Shown piece by piece: positions 1-13,426 of a stretch of 64,000 bases of DNA. The notes beneath the pieces were generated by a model, which did no database searches, was not told the DNA's origin, and saw nothing but the letters and a program-made list of their open reading frames with translations. This stretch comes from Centroberyx gerrardi (Eukaryota; Chordata; Actinopteri; Beryciformes; Berycidae), in the NCBI RefSeq assembly GCF_048128805.1, contig NC_136019.1, forward strand, positions 17,319,381 to 17,383,380. Direction: 5' to 3'. Position 1 is the stretch's first letter. Each line of letters opens with the position of its first letter. A program made the translations under genes and the position numbers.

Positions 1-3000
1 GTCAGCTATTGCCCATATGGAAGAGCAGACCAGTTCAGTTTGATAGGGGTGTCCTGAGTTCTATTGCACTCACTTCAATCAGGGCAATGGGAAAGCAAGA
101 TACTAATACATTACATCATATTTAGAGCATATTTAGCTTTAGAGTAGAAAATTAGCCTGTATATAAACAGCAGCAGTGCTTGTAGGGGACAATTAAATGT
201 GGAATGAAGCAAGACAACATTCCCTTTATTCGCTCTAATCATTAAATGAATTGCCTTTATGAACTGTTTATGATGCAATAGGAGGGAAAACAACAATTTC
301 CTTGTGCACCATCCCTTTGTTAAATGGATAGCTTGAATTTTAGTCTGCTATTTTTCTTGTCATAATGGCATTTATGGTCACAAGATGGTCTGGTCATTAG
401 ATAGACTGCCAATGAACCAGAGTACACAGGTTTGAGCCATGCTGAAGTGTCCTTGAGCCAATAAAAGAACATTTCTCAACAGGGATCAACAAACACATCA
501 TCATCATAGATCGCTTTTTAAAAATATCGTATTGTCTCAATGAGGATTATTATTATTATTACCCTCACTGAGATGATCCATTCTTTTAAAAAAGTGATCC
601 ATGATGATATTATTTCCCATGACCCTGATGTAAGTGAGTGAGATAGAGATCAGGCAGAGTGCAGCAGTGGGAATCGATGACTATCAAACTGAAATGGTCT
701 TTTGTTCCATAGGGGCAGTAACTGACACAGACAAACAACACTTACCTCTGTAGATGAGCAAATATTATGACGCAAGACTAGCAGACTAAAACTCATAATG
801 TCTAGCATCCTTTTACACATGAACAAATTTCCCACTGAGTAATAGACTGAATAAGATGACAAAATCCTGTAGGTCAGCGGGAGGAAACTGTCATGGGAAC
901 AGGTTCCTTGTTTACCCCTCGTATCTGATAGTTTCATGTTTACACCAAAACACCACAGCCAAGTAAGGAGCACACAAATGTGATAGTCCAGGTGAGGAGA
1001 CTGAAAGAGAGAAAAAGGCAAACACTAAAGAAGAAGGCAAACATCATAGAAAGTAAGGCTTGTCATTCTTCTGTGCCCAATTCCTGGATTTCCAAGGATT
1101 TTCAACAAGGTCTTTGGTAACTGAACCAAAGTCTTCGATAGGTAAGTCGTCTATTGTGCTCTCTATCAAAACAAGACTCTCTTTCCACCCAATTACATAT
1201 TCCAAGTGTATTGGGACTTGACCCCGCCTAGGTAGGCAATGTAAATACGTCTTTCAACCTTTTGATTCCCACATCAGGACAGAGGTTGGCGTGTGCTTGA
1301 GGAGCAGAGCTAAAGAAGTTAGGCGACAGAGGAACAAACAGTGCATAATCCTTTATTGAGTGACGGTCATGGGAGCTTGTCCTCGAGCGAGCACCTCACT
1401 AGATTGCTGCTCTTATCTTTTCAGTAGTTTCCTGTGGAAGTCAAGAAGCATAAGTCATTGCCTGTCTGCAGCTACAAACAGTAAGCACGTTCTAACTGGG
1501 GCTACTGTGTCGAGTTGTTCCACAGGGTGCATCGTGCAGGGGGCTGCATTCCTGCACTTCAGGCAGAGTCTCCCTTGGTGTAGTTGTATGTATCTTTCCC
1601 AATGCAGGGCCATGCTGTTGAGGTGCGCTACCAGAGTGTGACTGCTTAATCAGTAAGAAAGAAGCCGGGCAAATCAAGCACAAAAGAGAGCCAGCATGCA
1701 TTACTGGTACATGTGTGGGTCTTCTGGGTTCATGTCACATCCACAAAATCAGTGATCTTCGAAGCACGGCAAGCACAGAGCAACAACAACTGCAAGCCAG
1801 AGACTTATGTTCAAATAAAGGTAAAAGTTCACAAGTATTAAAATGTGATCTGTATCTTGATATCTTATCTGGATAAGGAAAAACATGTTGATGCAAGGTG
1901 TAAACGCACACGGCACGCATTGCGAGCGGAATGTGATCTCAGCCAGGTGTAAATGCGATCCATGCAGTGAGTGTGTTCGCATTTGTGAGAAAGTCCCGCC
2001 CACGGGATAGAAACGTCACGACTCACTCTGAAGTTTGCCATCCACTCAGCTTCACTGAAGGACTGCAGTACGATCCGCTCCCACTAGTCCCTGCTCCTCA
2101 GCCACACTGAAGGAGTCACTGTAGTAGCGTTCACATGCAGCAGCTGCAAAGTTTGAGAGCACTAATGCTGCAAAAACAACATGTTGTCGTTTCTGTTGCC
2201 TCCTACAAAAGAATCGTAAAAGACGACCCTTTTTACCTTAAATGAAAAGTCAACTGTCCTCTCAAGTGTTGTTGTCATTTTGGGACTTAAAATTAATGAG
2301 ATTTTTGGATCCCATTTGCCAATCCTTCTGTTCTTAAAAAGTAGAAATGACATCACTGAATTTTTTGAAAATATTTTGCTTTATCCTCGCTTCAAAAAGC
2401 CACGAAATGCTGGAATGTATGGCCAGTGATTTTTTATTTTCTATAACAAATGAACAAATATAGAGGAATATACATAATATAGAGGAACTCTCGAAAGCAA
2501 AAATAGTAACCCTACACCCTCCATGTTTGTCTTTGCTGACAATGCTACCTCCCCACCTGCTCGCCACTTTGCATAGTGCGCACAAAAAATGACATCTGCA
2601 GAAAACAAGAACACATATCAACAGTAAAGACAAAGGGTGTGCAAATGCGAGGGTGAAATATCCAGCAGAGGTCTTTCCTGCTTCGGGGCCTTGGATCCCA
2701 GAAATATGGCTCTGTCACATGGATTACTGTGCTAAGATCTACTGACAGAGCCAAGAGGGGAATTTTGGTCCCTGTGCATATGAAAATATATAACTGGATG
2801 GAGAGATATTCGCAATATAGGTTAGAGGTGACCACTTTTCTCTGAGTGAAGAAACTTTATGTCCAGTTCAAGGCGTTTGGAGACGCATTTGAATCAAGGT
2901 AGTCTATCATTCCAGTGTGCTGCTAGTGCGTCTTAAAGAATTATTTATCCACATTCCTTGGTCTGGTAAGTCAAATCCATTAATATCTATATGCATGATT

Positions 3001-3249
3001 TCATATATCGAATGCAAATGGGTGGAGAGATAAACTCTTCAACAATGGCTACATGTTAACCATCTGTTCCCATGCAATAAATCGCGTACTCTTCACTCGT
3101 TTATTGAGGCCTTTTGTTCATCAAGGAAACTGACACTCAATGGTGAGATAAGACTTTTTGATAGACAATATGGCGAAGTCATTTTTATGTAATCATATTT
3201 TAATTGTGCCCCTACTTCTCCTCTGTGGTCATGGATGGGCAGCTCAGCC
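1..3249. other. Gene-poor upstream stretch
   Basis: No reading frame here resembles a protein family I recognise. The sequence is AT-rich and non-repetitive to the eye, apart from a short TTA run near 550. A noncoding first exon and promoter of the first PLAC8-like gene may lie here, but I cannot place them. Confidence 0.4.
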
Positions 3250-6200
3250 ATGTCCCGACAGCTGCGGGTGGTGCAGGTCCAGCCGGAGAGCAGGGTTCAG
3301 GGGGCAGGGCAGTGGAGCACAGGCCTGTGTGACTGCTGGCAAGACATGGGAGACTGTAAGTGTCCAACCCCAGACAGTGGGGCCCTATCTATAGATAGAA
3401 CATGTAAAGTACAACTGCATATATTACATATGATATAATACAAAATACAGTATATGACTCTCAGTGCTGTTGCAAGAAAAGTTTGCAGCTGGTTTTTCTT
3501 TTCTTTTCTTACTCGAATTAAAAGTTTAGCCTAGACGATCCTTTATTTGCCGAGAAAGTTTCATAATCCTCAGGAACATGACAGCCAGAGTTTTAAAAAT
3601 GCACGGTCATCAAATCTGAGAACAAGGCTCTTATTCTTAATTTGTGGAAAGTTTACTTGCAGCAGTATGATGACATTGCACATGAAGAGGTCAAATACAG
3701 AGTCAAACATAGAGGAAAACTGAGTTCACCTGCTCCATTTGACCAAGGATTTAGACTAATAATCCTCTTGTCTTCCTGAGTTGACCTAGTGTGTGTGTGT
3801 GTGTGTGTGCAGGCTGCCTGGCCCTGTGCTGTCTCCCAGTGTTTACCTGTAAGGTGACCAGTGCAGTAGGAGCCTGTCCCTGCCTGCCTCTGCTGGACTG
3901 CATCGGCTGCGTACCGCCGGCCTCTCTTGCCATGCGGGCTTCTGTCAGGGAACGATACGGCATACAGGTAATACAGATACTAAGTGATATTAAAGTCCCA
4001 GTTCAGAATATATTGGACCAAGACTGCTAAAATTTGTATCCCCTAAAAAATGTTTCCCTGGTGGTGTGTCCTCATTTTGTCATCAGTGTGTATTGTGTGT
4101 GTGGGGGGGGGGAAATGCACTTAACAAATCACAAGTAGACTAATTTATAGCCTGATAACATTTAGTAGAAACAAGCCTGATCTGTGTTCATTTTGAGTCA
4201 ACTACTTTCAGTAGGCTACTTTCATTCTTTGTAATGCCATTAATTAAGGGGGAATTAGGGGAAACACATTTTGGTACACCCTGTTCACAACCCGTCATGA
4301 TTGAAGATAAAGGTCTTGTTTTGCTAATGTAAACAAACATTTCACATCCACATTGATCATGTAAAATTCATATTTAACTGTAAATAACCACTATGTGGAG
4401 TGGCCCTCACTCCTTGTTCTGTGGTAGTGATCAACACTGGTTTGAACACTGCAACTGACTGCTTCCACTCATGCCACTTTGTGTCTCCAGCTAAATTACA
4501 CAGACCTGCTGGAGCTTTGAGAAATGATGATTAGTGCTGAATAGATGGAGGCAATTGAATGGCGAAATACAATAACAACAAACAACAAACAAGGGAAATG
4601 GCTTGTAATAGGAGCTGCAATGTCAGGGGAAACCAAAGGATAGATCTGCCTAGCAACATTAGAGCAGCTTTAGCAATGCACTAACAATGCAGTAAGTCTA
4701 TATAGTGAAATTAGAGCAACTTTAGCAATGTGCTAACAATGCAGTGAGTCTATGTAGTGAAATTAAAGCAACTTTAGTAATGTACTAACAATGCATGATG
4801 CCTATGTAGTAACATTAGAGCAACTTTAACTATGCAGGAGGTCTATGCAGTAATATTAGAGCAATTTTAGCAATGTAAATACAACACAATAGGCCTATGT
4901 AGTAACATAAAAGTGACTTTTATCAATGTACTAACAATGCAGGGGTCTATGTAGTGACATCAGAGCAACTCAGGCTATGTACTAAGAATGCAATAGGCCT
5001 ACAGTTGCATCAGAGCAAATTTTGCGAAGCACTAAAAATGCAGCAGGTCTATTAGTAACTTCAACGATGAACAAACAACATATAATATCAGTGCTTTTGG
5101 GCTGCAGCAAGCTGCACAGGCTGCCCACCCACTGCTCCGGTAGTGCGCTGCTTGTCAATACCGAGCGCCAACACTACACCTGCCTCCGTGACCTCAGATC
5201 CTGATAGGCATCAGGTCTCCATCACCGATTGGCGTGCATAACCGGTGCGGGGCAGATCTCGAACGTGAAAAACACAGAGATGCCACATGCCAGGGCCGAG
5301 GATATGGTTTGATTTCAGATGAGCAGATAGTTCCTGGGATAATGAAGAGGAGGAGAGATAAGAAGGGAGGTGGGAGTGGTTTTGAGAGCAGGCAGGCAGC
5401 AGCTGGAGTGCTGCCATATAGCAGAAGGAGGTGGTTGGTAATGTTGGCTTCTCTGGAGGTGGAGTGGGTTGTGGATCGCTGTCAATACCGCAGAGCACAA
5501 GCTACCAAGATGCCAGAAGTTCTTATGAAAACAAGTCCCCGCATGTAGGCTGTTTGTGTGTGTATCTAGAGCAAGGCAGCTATTATTCTTTCACATAAGG
5601 GAGGAGAGGATCATAAAAAAAATGCCTATTATGAGGGTAATATGTTCAAAGGAAGTGTATTCCGGCCTCGTAATGGGATACAGTTCCTTTGAATGTCGGT
5701 GATACTCCAGGGAAAGCAGTCTTTAAAAGGCTAGTTACATGATTTCTTAGTTCACATGTGTAATGTCACAGAATTAAATAATTCCCTATAGTCCACAGAC
5801 TTTGCGGTCATCATTTTAGTCATTTTCATTCTTGTGTTCATTTTGTTGTGAATTTTGTGTTGCCGTTCTATGTAAAGTCTATGTTGTCTTTCTATATAAA
5901 CATACTTGTTTTCATTTTTCCGTCTATTGTCTAAAATAATCCCCCTCTGTCACTTTGTTAATTTTCAGTGTTCTAATTTTGTGTACATGGTCATAATTGT
6001 GATCCTGTTATTTTAATTCTTGTTTTGCCTCTATGTTAATTTAATTTTGTTGAAGTAGGTTTCTTTTGTTTTATACCCTGTTTGTGTCAATGCAAACTAG
6101 TAGTTGAGATGATATATCATCTTCTACTAATTTCTCCTGGTGAGGTGTGCTAAAGGATGCAAACTTCTGATGTAAAAGTTGCATGTTGCATTCAAATCCC

Positions 6201-7930
6201 CAGACCTGAAGTTTGGGGGTGGAGTGATAATTTTAGTTGCTAATGTCACCCTCCCACATTTAGTTCTCAAGGGAGGCAGCTCAGAAGACAACAGCAGAAA
6301 AGTGCTGAGCAGATCAGGTCTGACAGTGCAGTCGGGTCTGAGTGTGCAAGGCAGTCAGATGTTCATTCACAGGTCATTACTCTTATGGGGGAGCCAGCAG
6401 CATTTGCATTGCGTTGTTTTTTTGTTCATGAATGCGCAGTATTTAGCAGCATGTACAACAACCCATATCATGTATGAGCCACTCACACACACATGGCTGA
6501 AGTCAGCTCGTCATGGAAGTGTTAGGTTGTTGTCCTTGATCTGGATGTATGATAGAATAGTGCTGCTGTCATGTGAAAACCTTGTAATTCCAGTTTGGGT
6601 GGTTTCCATGTTTTAACTGCTGTTGAAGGATGACATGCTCCTCTGTAGGTTAAGAAAATACCCTGTGGGCTTATGAAACCTTTTCAAAACCCACTGGATC
6701 AACTGAGAAATACATTGTTGGCAAGCTAAAAACAAGGCTGAAAAGTAGACATTGAAAAGGTACAAGGTTTTCACCCAACAGTGTCAATAAACCAGGTTTT
6801 TGAGGTTGGTATTACCACACCAAGCCAAAACTGATAGAAAGTGTTTGTTGGGCTTTAGGTTGCAGTGCTGACTCAATATCATAAAGGAGATATTATCTGT
6901 ACAGGTGTTGGCTGCACATATAACCAGGATGTGGCTTCTTATTTCTCAGACTTTATTGATCTATCAAATATCACTCCCACTGACTTTTCCATCTTGACGG
7001 CGCTGCCAAGGCCTGCAGCCTGAGAGCAAAGGCTGGGCTGCAATACACTGACTCAGTCCAAAGAGGGAGGACTTTCACACAGAGAGAAGACACTCATTGT
7101 TTATGCTTAGGCTGACAAAACCAGTGCCGTCTTTTAAATCAAGTCTTAAAACACATTTTTAGACAGGCTTTTATATTATTTGCTTTTAACTATTTTATTT
7201 TTAATGTATTTGCCTGATTTGTTCTTCTGTAGCCCTGGTTTATGCCTGTCTGTCTTAAAATTATGAAAAAAGAATATAGTAATGCTATGATACATTTTAG
7301 AAGGATACTCTACAAATATCACAATAATAATAACAATAATAATTATAATAATAATAATAAACCCTCATAGAAATATTAGAGTGGTACCATAAAAGATAAA
7401 AAAAAATAGTATAAAGGATTATAAGGTCAGTATAAACTCACTACATTTGTGTCACACGCAATCTATAAGTCCTGATAGGAGCATTATAAGAATATTATAG
7501 TGATTTTTTTTTTTTTGGATGGTATTTTATTTGTTTGTCTTTTGTCTATTGGTCTATTGCTTATAATGTACTTTGTAGCTCTTTTTTGTAAAAGTCCCAC
7601 TCAAATTTACTATAAAATGTCTTTAAGTTTATCATTATGAACTACTGTGTTGTATATCAGTAAAGTGTCTTTTTTTTGCACCTGAATGCAAATTTCGTCC
7701 CTCCCACCTGTGCTCAGTCCTCTCTGTGTGTGTTACAGGGAAGTGTATGGAGCGACTGTCTGTATGGATGCTGCTGCTACCCTCTGTCTTGGCTGCAGAT
7801 CTCCAGAGAGCTGAAGAGAAGAGCAGCATCCCACGCCAACTCTTCCTCCTCCTCCTCCTCCTCCTCCTCCTCCTTCTCCTCAGCCAGATACACTGCTCTG
7901 ACCTCCCTGCAGGGGGCGCACTTGGTCTAG
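3250..7930 (+). CDS. PLAC8/cornifelin-family protein 1 (three exons)
   Basis: Joined exons 3250-3355, 3813-3967 and 7739-7930 give a 150-residue protein. Donors are GTAAGT and GTAATA, acceptors are CAG, and intron phases are 1 and 0, as in the two paralogs downstream. Exon 1 carries the family's 'WSTGLCDCWQDMGDC' segment, exon 2 'CCLPVFTCK' and 'PCLPLLD' ending in 'RERYGIQ', and exon 3 opens with 'GSVWSDCLYGCCCYPLSWLQ' followed by 'ISRELKRR', the family's terminal block. The family consists of small Cys-rich proteins, usually 110-180 aa, linked in vertebrates to epithelial and immune cells; the exact role here is unknown. An in-frame ATG at 3235 would add five residues; 3250 was chosen because it gives an N-terminus of family-like length. 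After the conserved block the protein has a lineage-specific tail with an 11-serine run encoded by a TCC microsatellite. Intron 2 is 3.8 kb and full of repeats. Confidence 0.82.
3791..3810. repeat. (GT)n microsatellite at exon 2 acceptor
   Basis: A GT run of about 10 units sits directly against the 3' splice site (AG at 3811-3812) of exon 2 of the first PLAC8-like gene, where a pyrimidine tract would be expected. Confidence 0.8.
4656..5065. repeat. Minisatellite, about 52-bp period, roughly 8 copies
   Basis: The unit core 'TTAGAGCAACTTTAGCAATG', followed by 'TACTAACAATGCAG' and 'GTCTATGTAGT', recurs with starts near 4658, 4709, 4762, 4813, 4855, 4906, 4958 and 5008. Copies differ by point changes and one is about 10 bp short. 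It lies in intron 2 of the first PLAC8-like gene. Confidence 0.85.
5066..7124. other. Intronic stretch without recognised elements
   Basis: This is part of the 3.8-kb second intron of PLAC8-like gene 1. Open frames near 5.2-5.5 kb and 6.2-6.6 kb show no family features. The rest is AT-rich, with a TAA/AAT run near 7320-7365. Confidence 0.4.
7125..7260 (+). mobile_element. L2-type LINE 3' remnant
   Basis: Around 7130-7180 the + strand reads like the end of fish L2/CR1-group reverse transcriptase proteins (SFKSSLKTHF-like), followed by a T-rich 3' tail. It is a short, decayed remnant lying in an intron. Recognition is from a short motif only. Confidence 0.4.
7841..7882 (+). repeat. (TCC)n trinucleotide repeat in coding exon
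   Basis: A TCC/CTC run inside exon 3 of PLAC8-like gene 1 is translated as serine (11 in a row, then Phe-Ser-Ser). It ends in CTCCTCAG, which also has the form of a 3' splice acceptor. Confidence 0.85.
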
Positions 7931-8714
7931 ACGCATACATCTCCAGAGGACAGCAGTTGATTTAATCACACTTCCTCTAGTGTGCAGCCACTCCCTGCTA
8001 CCTCAGTAATTTCAGCTGGGACAGAATGTGTCCCACAGAGAGAAAAGTCCAGTTTGTGCTGAAAATGAATGAAAGCACAATGATAAAACTGAACAGAATG
8101 TTAGGACTGGCATAACTTTAATGTAACTTTGCATACTTTTATTTTTTATTATAAAATGGTTTGCTTCAAAAAGGGCCATATAGCAAACAAAGATTCATGA
8201 TTTGATAAGCTTCTCCTTGTCCATACTATGTTTATAAAGCAAGATTTCTTCAGTGGCCCTTTTCTCAAAATGACTTGCTCCTGTTAAGACAGTCTTTTAC
8301 ACTTTCACTGGAAGTATGGAAACCAAATCTCACATTCTGTCTCTTTAAAAATGTTTGTTTTTTGTTTTTTTGGTTTTGGTTTGGCTATTAAGTTATTTAA
8401 GACAAACAACAAATAATAATAGTAACAATAATTTAGACGTGCAAAAGTTTAAACTAAGTTGAAAATGTACCTTTTTGTTTTTGTAGGATAGTGATTCATT
8501 TGCATCATTTAATGACCAAATCATAAAAAATCAAAAGCCATAATATAAAAAAAAAGATTGTAAGTATATCTTGAACTGGTAAAGCTGCATTCTATGTATA
8601 AAAGCTATTTTCCCTCTTCACTTGAGGCAATATGTGACATATTTATTTTTTGTCTCTGTGTTTTCAGACTAGTGATCACAATCTGAAACTGTCCAAAAAA
8701 AAAAGAAGTTCCTG

Positions 8715-8716
<2 letters not shown>

Positions 8717-8756
<40 letters not shown>

Positions 8757-8792
8757 GGGAGAGAGAGAGAGCAGGAAAGAGAGAGAGAGAGA
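8717..8792. repeat. (GA)n microsatellite
   Basis: An imperfect GA run with GGGA interruptions, in the space between the first and second PLAC8-like genes. The 8.0-9.7 kb stretch around it holds no gene I recognise. Confidence 0.85.
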
Positions 8793-9881
8793 TGAGGAGG
8801 AACAACATTTACTCAGTAGATGTCTCAGTAGACAGTTGGCAGCATCTCAAAATCAAAGAGAGTAGCTCACTGAATCTAATCAGTCTTTTCATTAACACAC
8901 ACTACAAAACAAATTCACAAGCTTGCCAACTGATTTCACCGTGTATTCTGACTCATGATGAAACTCATTCCAAGATATTACAAGTCAAATTATCTTACTA
9001 CACCAGCAGATAAGGAAGCAGACGTTGAATTGTACTTCTTTCAAAACAATATGACTATTGTTATGTCTTTCATAACAATAGGACTAGTTTAAAGAAATAA
9101 CCATGAAACAAAACTTCTTGAGAGAACTTGTTTTGAATACAAGTATTCAGATGCCTTTATATATTTTGCATGTTGACGTGAGTTTTACAAGTCTGAATGC
9201 AAGATGAAAACTTTTGCAAATCTTGTCACTTTAATGAAAACTTTTCATAATGTCACTCAGGTCAGAAACATTCCATTACAGGCTATGTCCAGGCAAAAAG
9301 ACATCTTGCACAGTGTAAACAGTGTCATCAAAAATGTGTGCAGAGTAATGATGAACACTGAACTTTTGTCTGCAACTCTATGTTCCTATCAAAAATAAAC
9401 TTGACTATCATTAAATATTTATTGTGTTTGAATGAATCTCAATAAAGGACATCAATGGTGCAATTAGTCCTACATTTTCTAATCTACTGTGTAGAAAAAC
9501 ACCAGACTGAATCTGTAGGGTCAATGCATGTATGTATGTATGTGTATTTCATTTTGATGACAGACATAACAGGATATGAAATGATGGAAATGACAGAGCA
9601 ACTATCACTACTACAACTATTACAAACGCATAGAGGATGTTGAAAAATATACTGTACATCCGCTTGTCTTCTTATCACACACACCAAGGCAGGAAAAGGC
9701 CAACATATACTTTAAATATGAGGTAATAGATGTGGTGTGGTGACGTCTGAGATTTAGAGGGATGTGTGAAGGTCAGACGATCTGATGTCTGACTGTCTCA
9801 AGCATTCATACACGCCAAACTGGACAGACCAGTCGGTGACATACGTCCTCTGGTGTCACGTTCACCACTCTTCCTTTCGTC

Positions 9882-9971
9882 TATAAGACACCACACTGCC
9901 TTGCAAATGCTCAGTCATCCAGGTTTTGGATTTGACCAAATTCCACCTCCTCTTCCTTGACAAAAACCAAG
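9882..9971 (+). promoter_or_regulatory. Candidate TATA box and noncoding first exon of PLAC8-like gene 2
   Basis: TATAAG at 9882-9887 is followed by about 85 bases ending in 'ACCAAG' and a GTAAGG donor at 9972. The next acceptor (TTTCTTTAG, ending 10725) lies 11 bases before the ATG of PLAC8-like gene 2. This makes 9.91-9.97 kb a likely 5' untranslated exon. It is inferred from signals only. Confidence 0.45.
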
Positions 9972-10736
9972 GTAAGGCCTCTAATTGAGGTAGACTGAAC
10001 AATCATGACAGTGATATAGAAATATTGACAGTATGCAAAATCAACTGTAGGACAACCCTTGTGGAAAATGTAAATATGTAAATGTAAATATTTAAATATG
10101 GTGCAATATAGTTTGAAATAGAATGCCTGGTACTATAATTTATATTATTTCCTCATCAAAGAAGCTACTGTATCATAGGACTATGGTCCGTCCATTGTTA
10201 AATGAACCAAGGTAAACCAATTACAAAAGCTACCAGAGGGGCTATAGACAAAACCATAAAAGCCTAATAGCTAAAAATGTTCCTTTTGACCCCTGAATAC
10301 ATAGGAATATGTACAATACTCTGCTTTATTCAAAAAGAGTACAATTCCCAGCAAAAAGGGCTTTAAGCACTCTACTAATATGGTGATTGGGTGTTCTGAA
10401 TTTGTTGGGGACAGCGTAATTAGAGTGTGCATCCTCACTGTACATTGCATCACATTGCATATTCTAGAAAATGTTCATTTAGTTAGTAACCTCTGCAATA
10501 ATAACACCTTGCAGAGCATTAAATATACTGCAGTCATATCCCATCTGTTGTGTCTACTGTGTTGCTTTCAGACACTGAATAAGATGAAAGTCATTCTAAA
10601 ACATAATAAAATATTGACCTGAAACACTAACACCAACAAACATAAGTGCCTCATTAAGTTCTCATATACAGCACAGGTTTTTCAGCATGTTGCCTGTCCA
10701 ATTGCTGTGAATTTGATTTCTTTAGAAGCTGATGCC

Positions 10737-13398
10737 ATGTCTGCACAGTCGGTCGTCAACCAACCCAAGCCCTTCATCATGACCAACATGTCCAACGAAT
10801 GGACCTCTGGCATCTGTGATTGTTTCGAGGACCTGCCCCAGTGTAAGTGAAGCCAGTTGACTAAGCATAGATTTTATAGTAGTTGCAGGAGTGGGGGGTT
10901 TAGAGCTACCCAGTACAACCACAGTCTTGTATGTGGTATGTACTGTATATGACACAGGACATGTCGTGACTAGGCACTTGGCATCTAATCCCACTCACAT
11001 GCATGGATTTCTGAATACATACCTTTGATCAGTTTCACACTTATCTGGGTTGAGGAATGCCAACAGACGCCAGTGAGTGTAGCGAAGCATCTGGGTGTTG
11101 TTAAGTGTTACCATTCCAGGGTGATGCGCTGTATGATAATGAAAACCATTAGTGGCTTCAGATTACGCTGTGTGATGACAAACCTCTGAACTGAAGGCGA
11201 ACACTGTCTGGATGAGAATAGTGTTTAACACTTGCAAAGTACTATACACAAAAGGAAGCTGATATGCTGACTTGTTTTAGAATTCATCTTTTTCCAAGTA
11301 CAACAAATAAGCATGTCGTCCCTCATGAATGATGCAAGGACTCTTTGAGCCAATCGGTAACAAGATGCATCAGATTTCATCAAAATCGAACAGGTGGTGG
11401 AGCAGTTAGGCCCTTTCAAAGTTTGAAATTTTGACTTTTAATTATAGTGCCCCCATCAGACCAATCAGTGCAATTTGTAAGGATAGCTGGATGTGTGAAG
11501 GAAGTTTCATTTCTATTGGACCTATGGCGCAGGAGTTATGACCTTTCAAAGTTAGAAATGTTTACTTTTAATTATAGCGCCCCCATCAGGCCATTTAGCT
11601 TTTAAACACCAATACACAGTGCGAAGATGCATAATCTCTCCAAGTTTCATCAAAACCACCTTTGGACCAAAGGTGTAGCAGTTATGACCTTTCAAAGTGT
11701 AAACATTTGACCTTTATTTAAAGTACCACCATCAGCCTAATCAGTGTAATTTTAAATGCTGGACTGCAGTACCAAAGTTTCGTCAAAAACAAACCAGTAG
11801 TGTCTGAGATGTCATTTTTGATGAATAGACAGGTGCAGCCCGGTACAGCAACAACATGTTTTGCATACAGCTTCATGAGGTTTGCTCTGTCACTGTGATA
11901 CATGTTCAACAAGGGAATCCATCTGGATATGGCTTCAGTAGCTGATGTTCTCGAACTCTGAAACCTCTCATATGAGTGCGTCCCTAACTCTTGAACAAGC
12001 GATGTGACTCGTTTGCCTTTTCAGGTTGCTTGGCCTTTTGGTGTCTTCCCTGCTTCACCTGTAAGACAGCATACGAGGCCGGGGAGTGTCTATGTTTGCC
12101 TCTGCTGGACGGTTTTGGACTCATCCCTCCCATCACCACGTCCCTCAGGGTGTCGGTGCGCCAGCGCTACGGCATTGAGGTACAGACACATTGAACTCTT
12201 ACCATGAACAGCTATCCAAGGCCCCTGTTCATGTGACATGTCAGAAGAGAGGCATGATTTGTTCAGAAGTCATTTCACCTCTTGACCATTGTATATGCAT
12301 GAAAGGGACCTTTCACTGAATGGATGTGAATTCATGCAAGGTGTTCCACCCAGGACCGTGCACAGGTAGGGTCCAAAGGGAGCTTGAGACCTCGCCACTT
12401 TTCCCTGCCCCTCACAAATTTTGTAAAAATAGTTCACGATCATCTTCACTTAAAACAAGACACCCACAGGGTACCCCACCCCTCTACAGCATGGTTTAAT
12501 GTGCAAGTTCAGTTTTTTATCTATACCACGCTATCGCCCCTGTTAGTTAGTTTGCCATAAACTACCGGAGATAGAGACTTGATTCCATTTAACTTTTAAA
12601 TCTAAGTGATAGGAATGATATCTTTGGGTGTAATGGCAAGTTGGTTTGCAGTCTTTGCAGTCTTTCTGAGTGCCTTCTAGTTTTGAGCCCTTGCCTCCCA
12701 AAATGTCTGTGAACAGTCTTGGTTATTCCCTTTGCAAGACATATTTGTGTATGAAAAGTGTCTCTATCAGACCTGGGCAAAGTAGCAGTTGATTACAGTT
12801 TAAAAACATGAAAAAGGCAGAAGGAGCACTTGATTTTGAGGCTTTTTAGGAGTCTGGCAAGATATAACTGAAGTCCACCTCAACTACCTCAAATAAAGCA
12901 TACTATAGTGTTTACCAGTGTACAGCTCCCAGACAAGCCTTTTCCTCCACCATTAATCTGATCTCTGATCTGTCTTAAACCTGTTTTGATAACCTTTTGT
13001 TTGTAGACTCACAGTCTGTATTTACATTCCTAGACTAAATTCGGTAAATTGTACTATGGTCATTAAGGAGGGTTACGGTACACTGTGTTCCAGTGCTCAA
13101 GGATTGTCACCTCAGATCAGATTTGTTTAGTTGGACTCTGACCATGATTAATGACAGCAGCACCTGATTCTTGCATAATAATCAGCTGTAATGTGGAATC
13201 TGATGCATTGTACACCTTAGATGAAGTATTTTGTACCCTAAAATATTCTCTCCCTCCATATATCTCTCCCTCCAATAGGGTACAATTTGTAAAGACTGTG
13301 TCTGTGCCTTCTTCTGCGGGCCCTGCACCTGGTGTCAGATAGCAAGAGAAATTAAAACCAGGATGCGTCCAATCACTATCATCAACACAAGGGCCTGA
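10737..13398 (+). CDS. PLAC8/cornifelin-family protein 2 (three exons)
   Basis: Exons 10737-10842, 12025-12179 and 13279-13398 join to a 126-residue protein, the compact family form. Exon 1 ends in 'WTSGICDCFEDLPQ' with a GTAAGT donor (phase 1). Exon 2 gives 'CCLAFWCLPCFTCK', 'ECLCLPLLDGFG' and 'VRQRYGIE'. Exon 3 gives 'GTICKDCVCAFFCGPCTWCQ', then 'IAREIKTR', a short basic tail and TGA. The Cys pattern, the RYGI motif at the exon 2/3 junction and the terminal CQIAREIK block are standard for PLAC8/cornifelin proteins. The ATG at 10737 was preferred to the overlapping out-of-frame ATG at 10732. Exon sizes 1 and 2 (106 and 155 bp) equal those of gene 1, which supports tandem duplication. A possible polyadenylation signal lies at 14101-14106. 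The biochemical function is not known from sequence. Confidence 0.85.
11402..11760. repeat. Intronic tandem-like repeat, about 130-145-bp period
   Basis: The block 'TTATGACCTTTCAAAGT' with following 'TTTTAATTATAGCGCCCCCA' recurs at about 11402, 11530 and 11673 in diverged form. It resembles a dispersed repeat common in teleosts. It lies in intron 1 of PLAC8-like gene 2. Confidence 0.6.
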
Positions 13399-13426
13399 GA
13401 AATTGATCACCACGACTATCATCACT

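Noticed and set aside
1360-2003. Open frames on both strands in the first 3 kb
   Set aside because: They overlap each other, lack splice and family features, and look like chance frames.
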